In this document: piece after piece, positions 24,099-32,100 of the stretch
How positions within the stretch are numbered: position 1 is the stretch's first letter
Layout: each line of letters opens with the position of its first letter
NCBI RefSeq assembly: GCF_900129995.1
Contig: NZ_FQXO01000018.1
Location: forward strand, 1 to 39,081
DNA: 39,081 bases
Source: Caloranaerobacter azorensis DSM 13643
GTDB taxonomy: Bacteria; Bacillota; Clostridia; Tissierellales; Thermohalobacteraceae
Direction of reading: 5' to 3'
Program-made: the position numbers and the translations under genes
Notes under the pieces: model-generated
What the model was told of the DNA's origin: nothing
The model's input: the letters and a program-made list of their open reading frames with translations, nothing else
Databases searched by the model: none

Positions 24099-25253
24099 CT
24101 AACCATTTATTATACTTTTTACTGCTTCTGATACTCTTTTTACAACTCTTTTATCAAATGGATCAGGTATTATATAATCACTATTTAATTCATCATCTTC
24201 TATAATAGACGCAATCGCATGAGCTGCCGCTATTTTCATATCATCATTTATAAATTTCGCTTTAGCATCTAAAGCTCCTCTAAAAATACCGGGAAAAGCT
24301 AATACATTATTTATCTGATTACTAAAATCAGATCTGCCTGTAGCAACTATTTTAGCCCCATATCTTTTTGCAACATCAGGCATAATTTCCGGTATAGGAT
24401 TAGAAAGAGCGAAAATAATTGGTTCATCATTCATGCTCTGAATCATATCTCCTGTTAAAACTTTAGGGGCCGATACTCCTATAAATACATCTTTCCCCTT
24501 AATTATATCTTTAAGCGTACCTTTTTCTTCTCTCGGATTCGTAATATGAGAAATCTCTTCTTTAACCCAATTTAATCCTTCTCTGCCTTTATAAATAGCT
24601 CCTTTACTATCGCAAACAATTATATCTTTTATACCTACCTTCAAAAGCAATTTACAAATCGCTATTCCTGCGGCTCCTGCACCATTAATAACTATTTTAA
24701 AACTCTTTAATTCTCTCTTTAAAAGCCTTGCACTATTTAAAAGCCCTGCTAACACTACAATAGCCGTACCATGTTGATCGTCATGAAATACAGGAATATC
24801 TAATTCTTTTTTTAATCTCTCCTCTATTTCAAAACATCTCGGAGCCGAAATATCCTCAAGATTTATACCTCCAAAAGATGAACTTATAAGCTTTACAGTA
24901 TTAACTATCGTATCTACATCTTTAGAATTAATGCAAATCGGAAAACTATCTATATCCGCAAATTCTTTAAAGAGTATTGCTTTTCCTTCCATAACAGGTA
25001 ATGCAGCATCTGCTCCTATATCACCTAATCCCAAAACTGCACTACCATCCGTTACAACAGCAACCATATTCCCTTTAGATGTATATTTATATATATTATT
25101 TTTATCTTCTTTTATTCGTTTACAAGGTTCTGCAACTCCAGGTGTATATGCTAGTGATAAACTCTCCTTATCAACAACATCGACTTTTGATTTGATAGAA
25201 ATTTTACCTTTAGTTATTTCATGTAGTTTAAGAGATTTTTCACCTATATTCAT
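24099..25253 (-). CDS. NAD(P)-dependent malic enzyme
   Basis: The 384-residue enzyme oxidatively decarboxylates malate to pyruvate and CO2. Signatures are SLAYTPGVAEPC (Y36), VVTDGSAVLGLGDIGADAALPVM (TDG at 68-70), the metal and substrate region in VFHDDQHGTAIVVL, and a Rossmann NGAGAAGIAICKLL. The short length is that of the bacterial small malic enzymes. It overlaps the fumarase beta gene by 4 bases and ends the operon: fumarase makes malate, and this enzyme converts it to pyruvate, which could feed the POR at 32-35 kb. Cofactor preference cannot be read safely. Confidence 0.94.
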   Translation of the reverse strand: MNIGEKSLKLHEITKGKISIKSKVDVVDKESLSLAYTPGVAEPCKRIKEDKNNIYKYTSKGNMVAVVTDGSAVLGLGDIGADAALPVMEGKAILFKEFADIDSFPICINSKDVDTIVNTVKLISSSFGGINLEDISAPRCFEIEERLKKELDIPVFHDDQHGTAIVVLAGLLNSARLLKRELKSFKIVINGAGAAGIAICKLLLKVGIKDIIVCDSKGAIYKGREGLNWVKEEISHITNPREEKGTLKDIIKGKDVFIGVSAPKVLTGDMIQSMNDEPIIFALSNPIPEIMPDVAKRYGAKIVATGRSDFSNQINNVLAFPGIFRGALDAKAKFINDDMKIAAAHAIASIIEDDELNSDYIIPDPFDKRVVKRVSEAVKSIING

Positions 25254-25816
25254 ATCCTTTCTCCTTCTATCTTTGATTTTGTTCTATTTATATCATACAA
25301 GTTGTTTCCTCTACTATCTATAGCAACTATAACTGGAAAATCCTCAACATAAAGTTTCCTTATAGCCTCTGCTCCCAAATCTTCATAAGCTATAACTTCT
25401 GATGATTTAATACAACTTGAAATTAAGGCCCCTGCTCCTCCTATCGCAGCAAAATATACACAATTATTCTCCACTATCGAATTAATAACCTCTTTACTCC
25501 TATTTCCTTTCCCTATCATTCCTTTCAATCCGACTTTCAACAATGTAGGAGTATAATCATCCATTCTATAACTTGTAGTAGGCCCTGCCGAACCTATCAC
25601 CTGCCCCGGTTTTGGTGGACATGGCCCAACATAATATATTATAGAATTATTTATATCAAAAGGCAATTTCCTGCCATTTTTTAAACTGTCTACCATTCTT
25701 TTATGTGCCGCATCTCTGGCAGTATAAATAATCCCTGTAATATATACTCTATCTCCAGCATTTAACTTTTCTATAGTATTATCATCTAATGGAGTAGTTA
25801 TCTTTACTTCTTTCAA
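25250..25816 (-). CDS. Class I fumarate hydratase, beta (C-terminal) subunit
   Basis: The 188-residue protein is the C-terminal half of Fe-S hydro-lyases of the fumarase/tartrate dehydratase family. It has LNAGDRVYITGIIYTARDAAHKRM, then GPCPPKPGQVIGSAGPTTSYRMD and FAAIGGAGALIS. It pairs with the alpha subunit encoded immediately upstream to interconvert fumarate and malate. The related L(+)-tartrate dehydratase has the same two-subunit layout, but the adjacent malic enzyme favours fumarase. Confidence 0.93.
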   Translation of the reverse strand: MKEVKITTPLDDNTIEKLNAGDRVYITGIIYTARDAAHKRMVDSLKNGRKLPFDINNSIIYYVGPCPPKPGQVIGSAGPTTSYRMDDYTPTLLKVGLKGMIGKGNRSKEVINSIVENNCVYFAAIGGAGALISSCIKSSEVIAYEDLGAEAIRKLYVEDFPVIVAIDSRGNNLYDINRTKSKIEGERI

Positions 25817-25867
25817 TTAAATTCACCTTCTTATCTTAACAACATTTCTCTAATTATTATTTCTATT

Positions 25868-26710
25868 TCACAGTTCTACTTCTATATGCCTTGCCGCATG
25901 ACAGTTTATATTGACTGCAACAGGCAATCCTGCAATATGAGTAGGAAAAACTTCTATATTTACAGATAAAGCTGTAACATTTCCTCCTAGCCCTTGAGGC
26001 CCTATTCCCGTTTTATTTATCTCATCTAATAGTTCTCTTTCTAACTTCTCTATATGCTCTATATGGCTATATTCTCCTAACTTCCTAAATAGAGCTTTTT
26101 TAGCCAATATACATGCTTTTTCCATTGTCCCTCCAATACCTACACCAACGACAATAGGAGGACAAGGATTAGCACCTGCACTCTTTACTACATCTAAAAC
26201 AAACTTCTTAATTCCTTCAATCCCATCTGATGGCTTTAACATCTTTAAACTGGACATGTTTTCACTTCCAAATCCCTTTGGAGCAAAACTTATTTTAAGT
26301 TTATCGCCTTTAACTATATCGTAATGTATTATTGCAGGTGTATTATCCCTAGTATTCTCTCTTATTATTGGATCTTTGACTACTGATTTTCTTAAAAATC
26401 CTTCTCTATATCCCTGTCTAACCCCTTCATTTATTGCTTCGGTTAAACTTCCTCCTTCTATATATACATCCTGTCCTATTTCGACAAAAAAAACTGCCAT
26501 TCCAGTATCTTGGCATATCGGCATTTGCTCATTTTTTGCTATGTTTGCATTTAATATCAACTTATCTAGTATTTCTCTTCCGATAGGAGACTGTTCTCTA
26601 TCTCTAGCATCATATAATTTTTTAAGTACATCTCCTCCTAATTCATAATTAGCCTTTATACACATTTCCTTAACTTTATCTATTATCTTATTTGCATTTA
26701 TCTTCCTCAT
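25868..26710 (-). CDS. Class I fumarate hydratase, alpha (N-terminal) subunit
   Basis: The 280-residue subunit carries the oxygen-sensitive [4Fe-4S] cluster. Three conserved cysteines are visible in MPICQDTG (C66), GANPCPPIVVGVGIGG and INCHAARH near the C-terminus. NTRDNTPAIIHYDIV and GIGPQGLGGNVTALSVNIE are family landmarks. It is the first gene of the fumarase alpha-beta-malic enzyme operon, divergent from the alkaline phosphatase gene, with which it shares a 181-bp promoter region. Confidence 0.94.
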   Translation of the reverse strand: MRKINANKIIDKVKEMCIKANYELGGDVLKKLYDARDREQSPIGREILDKLILNANIAKNEQMPICQDTGMAVFFVEIGQDVYIEGGSLTEAINEGVRQGYREGFLRKSVVKDPIIRENTRDNTPAIIHYDIVKGDKLKISFAPKGFGSENMSSLKMLKPSDGIEGIKKFVLDVVKSAGANPCPPIVVGVGIGGTMEKACILAKKALFRKLGEYSHIEHIEKLERELLDEINKTGIGPQGLGGNVTALSVNIEVFPTHIAGLPVAVNINCHAARHIEVEL

Positions 26711-26801
26711 CTTTTTTCATCTCCAAAAATATTCTTATATCTATTTTAATTAAAAAACAGTTTAATTTCAATTCGTAATATAATAGTTAATAAACATAAA
26801 A

Positions 26802-26840
26802 TTAACATTTAGTTAATAATATATTAATATTTAACTGATA
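26802..26840 (+). promoter_or_regulatory. PhoP-box-like direct repeats upstream of the alkaline phosphatase gene
   Basis: TTAACA (26802-26807), TTAATA (26813-26818) and TTAATA (26824-26829) recur with exactly 11-base spacing, and a degenerate CTGATA (26835-26840) falls in the same phase. Bacillus PhoP binds TTAACA-type hexamers separated by about 5 bases. The array ends about 51 bases before the alkaline phosphatase ATG. AT-richness lowers its significance somewhat. Confidence 0.6.
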
Positions 26841-26891
26841 TTCTAAAATTAGTATTATAAATTTATAAAAATTATAAAGGGAGGTTTTAAG

Positions 26892-28391
26892 ATGTTCAAT
26901 AAGAAAAAAATTTTTTCAAAGATTTTATTAGCAGTATTGATTATTGCTCTAATAGCCACTAATAGCATAATAGGTACTAAAGGCAGTACAAAGATATTTA
27001 AATCAACTGTAGCTGAAGCTGCCGAAGAAAAAGTTCCAAAATACGTATTTTATTTTATAGGCGATGGATTAGGGGCTGCTCAAAGACAGATTGCAGAGTA
27101 TTTTTTACAAGAGAAAACTAAAGATAAATCTGCTAAATTATTAATCAATCAATTGCCTATTGCAGGAATTAATACTACATACTCTGCAAATTCATTGATA
27201 ACTGATTCAGCGGCCGCCGGAACAGCACTCGCTACAGGACATAAAACTAATAACGGAATGATATCAAAATTGCCTGATGGCACAAATGTAAAAACTCTTA
27301 TTGAAGCGGCTGAAGAAAAAGGAATGGCTACAGGTATAGCCACTACAACTAGATTAACTCATGCAACACCGGCAGTATTTGCCTCACATAATGAAAGCAG
27401 AAGTAATGAAAACGAAATTGCAGTTGACTTTTTAAACAGCAACGTTGAATTTTTCGCTGGCGGTGGAGCCAGACATTTCCTACCACAAGGTTGGATTGAT
27501 AAAATGCCAAGTATGAACGGCTCAAAAAGAAAAGATAATAGAAATTTAATGAGAGAATTTGCTAATAGAGGATATAAAGTATTCTATGGAGAAGAACAAT
27601 CTAATAGATTTAGAAGATATTCGCCAAAAGGACAAGAAAAGGTATTTGCCGCATTTACGCTATCTCATTTGCCATATGAAATTGATAGAATTCATAAGAC
27701 AAGTAATCAAGTCCCAAGTTTGGCGGAAATAACTAAAAAGGGTATAGAAGTCTTATCAAAATATCCTAATGGATTTTTCTTTATGATTGAAGGCGGAAGA
27801 ATAGATCACGCATGTCATGCAAATGATGCTGTTGGTGCTATATATGACGTTTTAGCATTTGATGATGCCGTTAAAGAAGCATATAAATTTTATAAAGAAC
27901 ATCCAGATGAAACTTTAATCGTAGTTGTTGGGGATCATGAGACTGGCGGTATGGGATTAGGATTTGCTAAAAATTATTATTTAAAATTAAATGAGCTTCT
28001 TGACGTTAAAGCTTCCGTTGGAGACGTATTAACTAAAAAATATGATGGTAATAGAGAAGCATATTTTAAATATATTGCTGAAAATTTTGGATTAGATAAT
28101 TTAACTGAAAAGGAAAAAGCAGAAATTATTAAAGCTATGGATTTAGCAGATAATAAGGCTAAATATGATATTTCAGAATATGGCCCATCTTATTATGGCC
28201 CTGTAGCTATAGCTACAACTCATATAATTTCAGAAAGAGCAAATATAGAATGGACTACTTTTGCACATTCAGGAACATCAATACCTATGTCAGCAGTTGG
28301 TGTAGGAGCAGAAAAATTCACTGGATTTAAAGATAATACTGAAATAGCAAAGACTTTAGCAAATATAATGGGGTTTGAATTATCAAAATAG
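26892..28391 (+). CDS. Secreted alkaline phosphatase
   Basis: The 499-residue PhoA-family enzyme has a long N-terminal signal (KKKIFSKILLAVLIIALIAT) with probable cleavage after AEA near residue 43. The metal site FIGDGLGAAQ (D58) and the nucleophile region DSAAAGTALATGHKT (S106 after D105) are present. EGGRIDHACHAND, VVGDHETGG and FAHSGTSIPM carry the remaining zinc/magnesium ligands. It releases phosphate from organic esters outside the cell. The ATG follows AAAGGGAGG. The upstream direct repeats suggest phosphate-starvation control. Confidence 0.95.
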   Translation: MFNKKKIFSKILLAVLIIALIATNSIIGTKGSTKIFKSTVAEAAEEKVPKYVFYFIGDGLGAAQRQIAEYFLQEKTKDKSAKLLINQLPIAGINTTYSANSLITDSAAAGTALATGHKTNNGMISKLPDGTNVKTLIEAAEEKGMATGIATTTRLTHATPAVFASHNESRSNENEIAVDFLNSNVEFFAGGGARHFLPQGWIDKMPSMNGSKRKDNRNLMREFANRGYKVFYGEEQSNRFRRYSPKGQEKVFAAFTLSHLPYEIDRIHKTSNQVPSLAEITKKGIEVLSKYPNGFFFMIEGGRIDHACHANDAVGAIYDVLAFDDAVKEAYKFYKEHPDETLIVVVGDHETGGMGLGFAKNYYLKLNELLDVKASVGDVLTKKYDGNREAYFKYIAENFGLDNLTEKEKAEIIKAMDLADNKAKYDISEYGPSYYGPVAIATTHIISERANIEWTTFAHSGTSIPMSAVGVGAEKFTGFKDNTEIAKTLANIMGFELSK

Positions 28392-28411
28392 CCGGGATTA
28401 TCCTGGCTATT
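28387..28411 (+). terminator. Terminator after the alkaline phosphatase gene
   Basis: AATAGCC and GGCTATT, extended by GGGA/TCCT with one G-T pair, form the stem and are followed by TTGTATT. It overlaps the stop codon (28389-28391) and precedes the YibE/F gene. Confidence 0.7.
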
Positions 28412-28444
28412 TTGTATTACCTTTTTCATATGAGGTGATTTCCG

Positions 28445-29569
28445 ATGAAAAAAACTATGCCTATATTATTTGTTATAGGATTGATACTACTTATGTTTGC
28501 CATAATAAATTCAAAGGGTTTAACTTCAGAAAATGAAGAAAATAATAATCTATCTGAAGTAAAAGCAGTTGTTTTGGAGACCGATAACTCTGAAGTAATT
28601 CAGTCGGGAATAGCCAAAATAGGCTTTCAGTCATTAATAGTTGAAATAAAAGAAGGAAAATATAAAGGAGAAAAATTAAAAGCAGTAAATCAATTGGTAG
28701 GAAAGCTAGATTTTGATAATTATTATAAAGTTGGAGATAAGATAATAGTTAGTATATTAGAAAAAAATGGAGAAATAAAAGGAGTTAAAGCTATTGATAT
28801 CTATAGACAGGATTGGCAATTTATTTTATTTGCAGTTTTTGTACTATGTTTAATTTTATATGCCAAATTCACCGGATTAAAGGCATTGTTTTCTTTTGTA
28901 GCTAGTCTATTTGTAATATGGAATGTCTTGATTCCAGCTCTATTAAACGGAAAAGAGCCTTTATTTATTACTTCATTAGTACTTATGTTATTGACAGCTA
29001 TAATAATTTTTTCTGTAGCTGGATTTACTAAAAAAGGAATAGCTGCCTTTATTGGAACGATATGCGGGCTATTTGTTACAATAGGAATAACGGTGTTTTT
29101 TGGAAATAAATTATCTCTTTATGGAATGACTTCGCCATTTGCAGAAACTCTTATATTCAGCGGCCATCTTGATCTCAATATGAAACATATTTTTTATGCC
29201 GCAATTATAATTGGTGCTTCTGGAGCCGCTATGGACATAGCTATGGATGTTGCCGCTTCTATAGAAGAAATTAAGATTAAAAAACCTGATATACAGAGAA
29301 AAGAATTAATTCAGTCTGGTTTCAATATTGGTAGGGCGGTAATCGGTACAATGACAACAACTCTTTTATTGGCTTATTCTGGAGGATATTTAACTTTACT
29401 TATGTTATTTATGACTAAAAACTCAAGTTTAATTAGGATAATAAATTTAAAGATTGTAAGTGCAGAAATAATGAGGACTCTTGTGGGCAGTATAGGACTA
29501 GTTTTAGTAGCACCCATTACTGCTATAGTTGCAGGATGGATTTTCACATCTGGAATTAAAAAATTGTAA
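28445..29569 (+). CDS. YibE/F family membrane protein
   Basis: The 374-residue protein starts with a membrane segment (PILFVIGLILLMFAIIN). An extracytoplasmic beta-rich domain follows (about 40-120, VKAVVLETDNSEVI ... YKVGDKIIVSIL), then about seven membrane helices. The GASGAAMDIAMDVAASIEEI stretch and the GRAVIGTMTTTLLLAYSGGYL motif are the YibE/F signatures. Function is not established; a transporter role has been proposed for the family. The ATG follows TGAGGTGATTTCCG. It lies 53 bp after the alkaline phosphatase gene, separated by a terminator. Confidence 0.9.
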   Translation: MKKTMPILFVIGLILLMFAIINSKGLTSENEENNNLSEVKAVVLETDNSEVIQSGIAKIGFQSLIVEIKEGKYKGEKLKAVNQLVGKLDFDNYYKVGDKIIVSILEKNGEIKGVKAIDIYRQDWQFILFAVFVLCLILYAKFTGLKALFSFVASLFVIWNVLIPALLNGKEPLFITSLVLMLLTAIIIFSVAGFTKKGIAAFIGTICGLFVTIGITVFFGNKLSLYGMTSPFAETLIFSGHLDLNMKHIFYAAIIIGASGAAMDIAMDVAASIEEIKIKKPDIQRKELIQSGFNIGRAVIGTMTTTLLLAYSGGYLTLLMLFMTKNSSLIRIINLKIVSAEIMRTLVGSIGLVLVAPITAIVAGWIFTSGIKKL

Positions 29570-29572
29570 TTT

Positions 29573-29767
29573 TTATTTAGCAGCTCTTATATTATTTTTG
29601 TTAATTTTAGAACGCCTGTAATAATCATATTTATTCAATCTACTGCTTTTACTATAAGAACTACGTTTTATACTTTTTCTAGCTACTTCTAAAATGTCTT
29701 TTATTATATAGGTTTGCAACATTATAAATGGAATTAACAAAATAATTAATATGGCTATTCTCATCAT
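29573..29767 (-). CDS. Small basic single-pass membrane protein, hypothetical
   Basis: The 64-residue frame encodes an N-terminal hydrophobic helix (RIAILIILLIPFIMLQTYII) followed by a strongly basic, Ser/Tyr/Arg-rich tail (SIKRSSYSKSSRLNKYDYYR). A GGTGA ribosome-like site precedes two adjacent ATGs. No homology is recognised. It is convergent with the YibE/F gene with only 3 bases between their stops, which argues for a real gene because the region is otherwise well used. Coding status is moderately uncertain. Confidence 0.45.
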   Translation of the reverse strand: MMRIAILIILLIPFIMLQTYIIKDILEVARKSIKRSSYSKSSRLNKYDYYRRSKINKNNIRAAK

Positions 29768-29898
29768 TTTTCACCACACTTTGACATTGGATTTCAACAA
29801 AATCTTCCTTTATTCATTAAAATCGGATATTTTGTTTCATTATATCATTTTCTTCTACTTTTTTCTATAGTAATATCAACCCATGTTTTTGCATAAAA

Positions 29899-29939
29899 AA
29901 ACCTGTATCTAAACTGTATAATAATTTAGATACAGGTTT
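29899..29939 (-). terminator. Terminator after the gene at 29942
   Basis: AAACCTGTATCTAAA (29899-29913) and its exact complement (29925-29939) form a 15-bp stem with an 11-base loop. It is followed by T-runs on both strands, so it may act in both directions. Confidence 0.85.
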
Positions 29940-29941
29940 TT

Positions 29942-30160
29942 TTATTCTTTATCTTTATAAATTTCTCTAAACTTATTCTCAATCATACCTTTTCGAATAT
30001 TTAAATAATAATAAGTTGCAGCAGGTTTATTCTTTATAAAACCCTCTCCATGAAAATCTAATGAAATAAAATACTTACTATAATAGTCTATCTCTTTTGA
30101 TAGCCAATTTAAATTATTATAAAATCTTTTTAAAAGCAGTATTTTTTCTTTAGTCTTCAT
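29942..30160 (-). CDS. Hypothetical protein, 72 residues
   Basis: The frame encodes a small basic, Tyr-rich soluble protein (MKTKEKILLLKRFYNNLNWL, then STFISLDFHGEG-like and YYYLNIRKGMIENKFREIY segments). No family is recognised. No clear ribosome site is seen just before the ATG (TTAAAGACAGTTTGATGAA), which lowers confidence. A strong terminator follows the stop, and the gene at 30200 lies just upstream on the same strand, so a two-gene unit is likely. Confidence 0.5.
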   Translation of the reverse strand: MKTKEKILLLKRFYNNLNWLSKEIDYYSKYFISLDFHGEGFIKNKPAATYYYLNIRKGMIENKFREIYKDKE

Positions 30161-30199
30161 TTCATCAAACTGTCTTTAATCAAAAATATAATAAATAGA

Positions 30200-30448
30200 T
30201 TAATCTAAAAATGCTAAATCTTCATGAGCAGTTAAAAAATAATTTATAATTTGAATTTGATCTAATAATTTCTGATGATATTCCGGATTTGGACTATTGC
30301 TTTCTAAATTTTTAGTCATAGATTTTACTACATGAGTCAGTATATTTATCGTTCGCAAATACTCTTTCCCTAACTGTTCATTTTTTGTATAAATAACTAT
30401 AAGTAATAATAATATACATACTATAGTTATTAATCTGATTTTTTTCAT
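30200..30448 (-). CDS. Small membrane-anchored protein, hypothetical
   Basis: The 82-residue protein has one N-terminal membrane helix (IRLITIVCILLLLIVIY) and a soluble helical tail (KEYLRTINILTHVVKSM, HQKLLDQIQIINYF). The family is not recognised. The ATG is preceded by AGGTGATTAT, a good ribosome site. It probably shares a transcript with the 72-residue gene downstream. Confidence 0.6.
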   Translation of the reverse strand: MKKIRLITIVCILLLLIVIYTKNEQLGKEYLRTINILTHVVKSMTKNLESNSPNPEYHQKLLDQIQIINYFLTAHEDLAFLD

Positions 30449-30579
30449 ATAATCACCTAATATTTATAATTCATTAAAATTATTTTAATAAAGATTAACC
30501 GAATCTTAATTTCTTTTACTCTTTAGTTCTATAAATTTACTTAAATTCCTGCTATAAAATTAATATGTTTAAAATCAGA

Positions 30580-30629
30580 AAAATGCATTTGCTATTTGTT
30601 AAACTCTTAAAAAATAGCAAATGCATTTT
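30580..30629 (-). terminator. Perfect 18-bp stem terminator after the second L25-like gene
   Basis: AAAATGCATTTGCTATTT (30580-30597) and its exact complement (30612-30629) enclose a 14-base loop, and TTTCTGATTTT follows on the minus strand. It ends 12 bases before the stop codon of the gene at 30641. Confidence 0.85.
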
Positions 30630-30640
30630 AATTCTTTATA

Positions 30641-31237
30641 TTATATTAAATTTGTCTCTTCTTCATTCTCCACTTCTTCACCATCTTCATTCTTCATAGA
30701 TGCAAGTGATACTATTATTTCATTTTTATCGTTTAAAACACTTATTTCTTCTCCAAACTCTACATCGGATACTCTTAATGAATGACCCGTTAAAAGATTA
30801 GATATATCAATCGTAATGTTCTTTGGTACTTGTGTAGGCAGACATTCTATCTCTATATTTTTTAATTGCTGCTGTATAACTCCAATATTTTTTACATACT
30901 CCTTACCTTTTAACACAATAGGTACTGTAGCATGAATTCTTTCTGTTTCATAAACCTTTTGTAAATCGACATGAATTATATCGCCTTTAATTGGATTTCT
31001 TTGTATTTCTTTTATCATTGCTGGAAAAGTATTTCCTTCTACTTCGACATTAATCAGTGCATTTTCTCCATATTCTTTAATTATTTTATTAAGCTCATTA
31101 GCATCAAATTGGACGCTATAATTTGAAAAATTACGCCCATATATAATTCCCGGTATTTGGCCATTATTTCTAATTCTATGACATGCATTTTTCCCTGTTT
31201 CATTTCTTATGTTGCAGTTTATATGTATATCATTCAT
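30641..31237 (-). CDS. Ribosomal protein L25/CTC-like protein, copy 2
   Basis: I place the start at the ATG at 31237 (MNDIHINCNI, 198 residues), 6 bases after AAAGGAGGAG; a longer frame to 31279 lacks such a site. The N-terminal part is the 5S rRNA-binding L25 domain (NGQIPGIIYGRNFSNYSVQF, ALINVEVEGNTFPAMIKEIQ). From about residue 95 the C-terminal TL5/CTC beta domain follows (VPIVLKGKEYVKNIGVIQQQ, IECLPTQVPKNITIDIS). It ends in an acidic tail. It is a clear paralogue of the next gene upstream, in tandem, but is interrupted from it by a terminator. Whether both copies bind ribosomes or one is a stress-type CTC protein cannot be read. Confidence 0.9.
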   Translation of the reverse strand: MNDIHINCNIRNETGKNACHRIRNNGQIPGIIYGRNFSNYSVQFDANELNKIIKEYGENALINVEVEGNTFPAMIKEIQRNPIKGDIIHVDLQKVYETERIHATVPIVLKGKEYVKNIGVIQQQLKNIEIECLPTQVPKNITIDISNLLTGHSLRVSDVEFGEEISVLNDKNEIIVSLASMKNEDGEEVENEEETNLI

Positions 31238-31305
31238 AATCTCTCCTCCTTTGTTTTTCTCTCTACTCATTATCTCCAATAATATATTTTTTAAACATGA
31301 AAAAA

Positions 31306-31322
31306 AGCGGCTAAAAGCCGCT
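31306..31322 (-). terminator. Terminator between the two L25-like genes
   Basis: AGCGGCT and AGCCGCT pair around AAA, followed on the minus strand by seven T. It starts 4 bases after the stop of the upstream L25-like gene. Confidence 0.88.
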
Positions 31323-31326
31323 AAAC

Positions 31327-31947
31327 TTATTTATCTAATATGCTCTTATTACTTTCATAAATAGGTACATCCTTATCCTCTTCAAGTTCTTCGTACTTGC
31401 TATTTGCAGTCAATGATGCTATAACTTCATCTTCATCATGCAATATTTCTATGTTTTCTCCTAAATTCAAATCCCCTACTGTAATGGAATCGCCAAATTT
31501 TAAATTTGATACATCAACTTCTATAGAACTTGGTATATATTTTGGTAAACACCTGATTTCTAATTCCATTATCTGTTGCTGAATAATAGTTGTCGAATTC
31601 TCTACTTTCCCCTTGCCTACCAACACTACAGGAACGAAAACTTTAATCTCTTCATCTTCAGAAAGCTGCTGAAAATCTATATGAAGTAGATTATCTTTAA
31701 TTATATCTTTTTGTACTTCTTTGATTATAGCCGGAATTACTTCCCCATTTAAATTCAAATTTACTGTAGAACCCGAACCAAATTTATTTAGGACTTTTGA
31801 AAGTTCAATTTCTTTTAATTTAATGCTTTTAGTTTGTTTGTTATGACCATAGATTACTCCGGGTATAAAACCATTCTTTCTTAATTTAATAGAATACCTC
31901 CTGCCACCTCCGTCCCTCAATTCTACATTCAATTTCGGTGCAGCCAT
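31327..31947 (-). CDS. rplY: Ribosomal protein L25/CTC-like protein, copy 1
   Basis: The 206-residue protein has the L25 domain (LRKNGFIPGVIYGHNKQTKSI, STVNLNLNGEVIPAIIKEVQ) and the C-terminal TL5/CTC domain (VPVVLVGKGKVENSTTIIQQ, IRCLPKYIPSSIEVDVSN), with an acidic tail. It binds the E-loop of 5S rRNA in the large subunit. The N-terminus MAAPKLNVELRD is closer to the standard form than in copy 2, so I give this one the rplY symbol with moderate confidence. The ATG follows AAAGGGGGATATGCT. Confidence 0.88.
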   Translation of the reverse strand: MAAPKLNVELRDGGGRRYSIKLRKNGFIPGVIYGHNKQTKSIKLKEIELSKVLNKFGSGSTVNLNLNGEVIPAIIKEVQKDIIKDNLLHIDFQQLSEDEEIKVFVPVVLVGKGKVENSTTIIQQQIMELEIRCLPKYIPSSIEVDVSNLKFGDSITVGDLNLGENIEILHDEDEVIASLTANSKYEELEEDKDVPIYESNKSILDK

Positions 31948-32061
31948 AGCATATCCCCCTTTTATATATTATTTTTTCTTAATAATATTAAAACAAAAAT
32001 TTCAAAATAATTCAAATCTCATAAAATACTCTTTTATGTCTATAAAATAATTTATAAAAGA

Positions 32062-32093
32062 AACCCTAACCTATTTTCAAAAAGGTTAGGGTT
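32062..32093 (-). terminator. Terminator of the por operon
   Basis: AACCCTAACCT and AGGTTAGGGTT form an 11-bp stem with a 10-base loop, followed on the minus strand by TCTTTTATAAA. It lies 8 bases after the porB stop. Confidence 0.85.
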
Positions 32094-32100
32094 CTTTTTA

